From positions 1 to 41,674 of the forward strand of contig JAKSYS010000566.1 of the NCBI GenBank assembly GCA_022925895.1: a stretch of DNA of 41,674 nt. The letters run 5' to 3'. Shown one piece after another: positions 39,939 through 41,674 of the stretch. The stretch is from Fragilaria crotonensis (Eukaryota; Bacillariophyta; Fragilariophyceae; Fragilariales; Fragilariaceae). The translations under genes and the position numbers were made by a program. Under the pieces are notes generated by a model, which saw only the letters and a list, made by a program, of their open reading frames with translations, ran no database searches and was not told where the DNA came from. The stretch's first letter is position 1. Each line of letters starts with the position of its first letter.

Positions 39939-40430
39939 TTGGGCAAGGGATGGCTCCGGCGGGTCTCGATTTTGTTATCCCCGTCAATATTGACATGGAC
40001 CATCCAAGTCATGAAGGCCACCACTCAGAAGATCTCATCGCTCAATGCCCAACAATCTTGGACGGCGACGTTCACTTCCCGGAATTATCCTCGCCGGTCC
40101 CCACGGAGGAGTATGCCGAGCGCTCCCTGAGTCGTTCAGCTCTTCGAATGTTGTGGCACCAACGTCTCGGGCACATCAACTTTCATTGTTTGTCGGAAAG
40201 GCATTGTTTCGTGAAAGGAATGCCGCAATTTCATATCCCAACCGAACTTGAAGGGTGTCCCATCTGTCTCGCAGCCAAACTCCGCAAGGCACCGAAAGGA
40301 ATCGGAACCACGATGAGAGCGACGACATGCAACCAAAGATCGTCAATCAACTTTGGCTTCATGGTCCAGAAAAGCCGGGACTCAGCTCGACACAACACTC
40401 TCGTTTGCCTCAACGGCAAAACGTGCTTGT
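39939..40430 (+). pseudogene. pol: integrase N-terminus of element F
   Basis: RMLWHQRLGHINFHCLSERH and CPICLAAKLRKAPKG form the H-H-C-C zinc region. The first catalytic Asp of the DDE triad (SIDFAFMVQ in E/A) reads SINFGFMVQ here, with Asn encoded at 40349-40351. The frame ends at about 40430, where a single missing base moves the sense to the next frame (L-L-T-D-H-F-S-G-R). Confidence 0.75.
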
Positions 40431-41326
40431 CCTCCTGACCGATCACTTCAGTGGCCGGATTTTTGGTCACGCCTTCGCAACGAAGGCACCTCCAGTCGAT
40501 TGGATCAACAGCTGGCTCGCCAGCAACTCTCCACAATGCCCCGACAAGTATGTCCGCATGGATGGATCAGGTGAGCTCGGAAAGTGTCGCAACATCCATC
40601 GTACGTTTGCGAACTTTGGGTACATTGTGGAGGTGATCGGTCCGGACTCGTCGCACAAGAATGGACCAGAGGAACGCCCACATCAGACGATCGGCGATGC
40701 TCTTTGCACCATGCTTTCCGGTTCGAACCTACAACCGAACGTCTGGCCGTATGCGTTTTACCATTATATCCGCCTCTACAATTTCGTGCCTCATGGCGAT
40801 CGACCGTCAAGTCCATACAAAATGTGCGGCGCGCCGCTACCGAATCTGGCAAAGCTCCGAACGTTCGGGTGCCGAATCCATGTCCGCCCAACGAATGCAT
40901 GATACGGGCGTGTTGTCCCAAACTCTCGTCTCGGAATCTTTCTCGGATACTCACGCTCCCTGAAGGTCATGTATTACTTCGACCTTGGCAGTTCGACCGT
41001 CAAGACCGCCCCCCACGCGCGTTTCGGCGAGGGCATGAACAATCTCGATGACCCGCCTCCAAACGTAAAGCTTCTTCGGAACCTTGCCGATGACAGCCTT
41101 GTTGACCCCGATTGTCTGGATCTCCCTCTTCTCAATTTGGAAGTCTCTGACGATTCATTTGAACGCCTCGACGAACTGTCCTCGTCCATTACCTGCGAGC
41201 ACCCCTGCCTCGGATTCGAAATCATGGAATGCCACATTCGGAGACGAGGATATGTCTCCGGCATTGTCGCAAACACCACGGCTTCACAAATCCAGAACGT
41301 CCGTCGCAAATACATCGGTGCTTTTG
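40431..41326 (+). pseudogene. pol: integrase core, C-terminus and PDZ-like linker of element F
   Basis: LLTDHFSGRIFGHAFATKAP, MDGSGELGKCRNIHRTFANF and NGPEERPHQTIGDAL give the second Asp and the Glu of the integrase triad. KLRTFGCRIHVRPTNA is followed by an in-frame TGA (40900-40902). The frame then continues with LGIFLGYSRSLKVMYYFDLG and the PDZ-like region CLGFEI, YVSGIVANTTASQ, RRKYIGAF. An extra G at about 41326 shifts the frame. Confidence 0.8.
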
Positions 41327-41674
41327 GTTGTATCGATCAATGACGTTGCTGTGTTTACTGCGGCATCCATCTTGGATGCACTTCGTGCTGCCGCCGCGTC
41401 AGACGAACAAACGTTCAAGATTGTTTTCGCCCCGGACCGGTATATCCCAGTTGCCGATCGACATCTCGACCAGCCGATCCATCTATCTGTGGAACAGTTG
41501 CGTACAGTCTCCGCCATCCTATCCTCTTCTCCGCAATCGCAACCGCCTGATGACGAGATCGTATTCGATAACGACGACGGCAACTTTGATGATGACCATG
41601 TTCAGTTGCTTCTTCGCTCCCTGAATACGACGACGCATGGGACTCCGGAAGAACAAGGCCTCGGAAGTTTCACT
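41327..41674 (+). pseudogene. pol: linker toward RT of element F, open to the window end
   Basis: The frame reads VVSINDVAVFTAASILDALR, then FAPDRYIPV, HLSVEQL and LLLRSLNTTTHGTPEEQGLG, matching the E/A linker up to GTTEEQALGGFT. RT would start just outside the window. Confidence 0.75.

Larger units (their letters stand above)
39939..41674 (+). mobile_element. Copia element F (integrase and linker), runs off the window
   Basis: Plus-strand pol of the same lineage as E/A, beginning just before the integrase zinc region and continuing through the PDZ-like linker to the window end just before RT. No LTR, gag or protease precedes it, so its left side is truncated or rearranged next to the ATPase relic. 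Confidence 0.75.

Overview
This window looks like repeat-rich nuclear DNA of a photosynthetic stramenopile, most likely a diatom. The evidence is several Ty1/Copia elements of the diatom CoDi type, short GT-AG introns, and relics of protein families I associate with diatom genomes. The organism call is inference. Only one gene looks like an intact host gene: a membrane-anchored RING-H2 protein on the minus strand at 37043-38416. Nearly everything else is mobile DNA in various states of decay.

Layout. (1) 1-3449: Copia element D, minus strand, with 5' LTR, primer-binding site, gag and protease; it runs off the left edge. (2) 3450-15299: a plus-strand Copia element (E/A). D interrupts it inside its gag zinc-knuckle codon. 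It is also split by a 6.9 kb insertion T (3821-10728) that has 25-bp terminal inverted repeats, subterminal TCCTGA clusters and two divergent decayed genes. Its protease, integrase, RT and RNase H follow at 10729-14804, then a polypurine tract and 3' LTR. (3) 15571-16260: an unrecognised gene relic. (4) 16613-29460: Copia element B, plus strand, with near-identical LTRs and a perfect 5-bp target duplication. Its 5' LTR is split by element C (16725-22277), a minus-strand LTR element with no RT or integrase and one 529-codon ORF of unknown function. (5) 29466-33509: fragments of an RT-associated protein family and the tails of two further Copia elements (G and H). (6) 33470-35930: a duplicated block with short CTCCGGACGT repeats and a gene broken by a 17-bp tandem duplication. 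(7) 37043-38416: the RING-H2 gene. (8) 38998-39555: a P-type ATPase relic. (9) 39900-41674: Copia element F (integrase and linker), running off the right edge.

Insertion order can be read directly: E/A is older than D and T, and B is older than C. B and C have nearly identical LTRs and are recent. The most interesting items are T (a candidate undescribed two-gene DNA transposon), C (a non-autonomous LTR element with an orphan protein and a ladder of polypurine tracts that may have lengthened its LTR), and a PDZ-like domain between integrase and RT in the E/A and F Copia lineage. All family names come from reading motifs and from memory; no database search was run.
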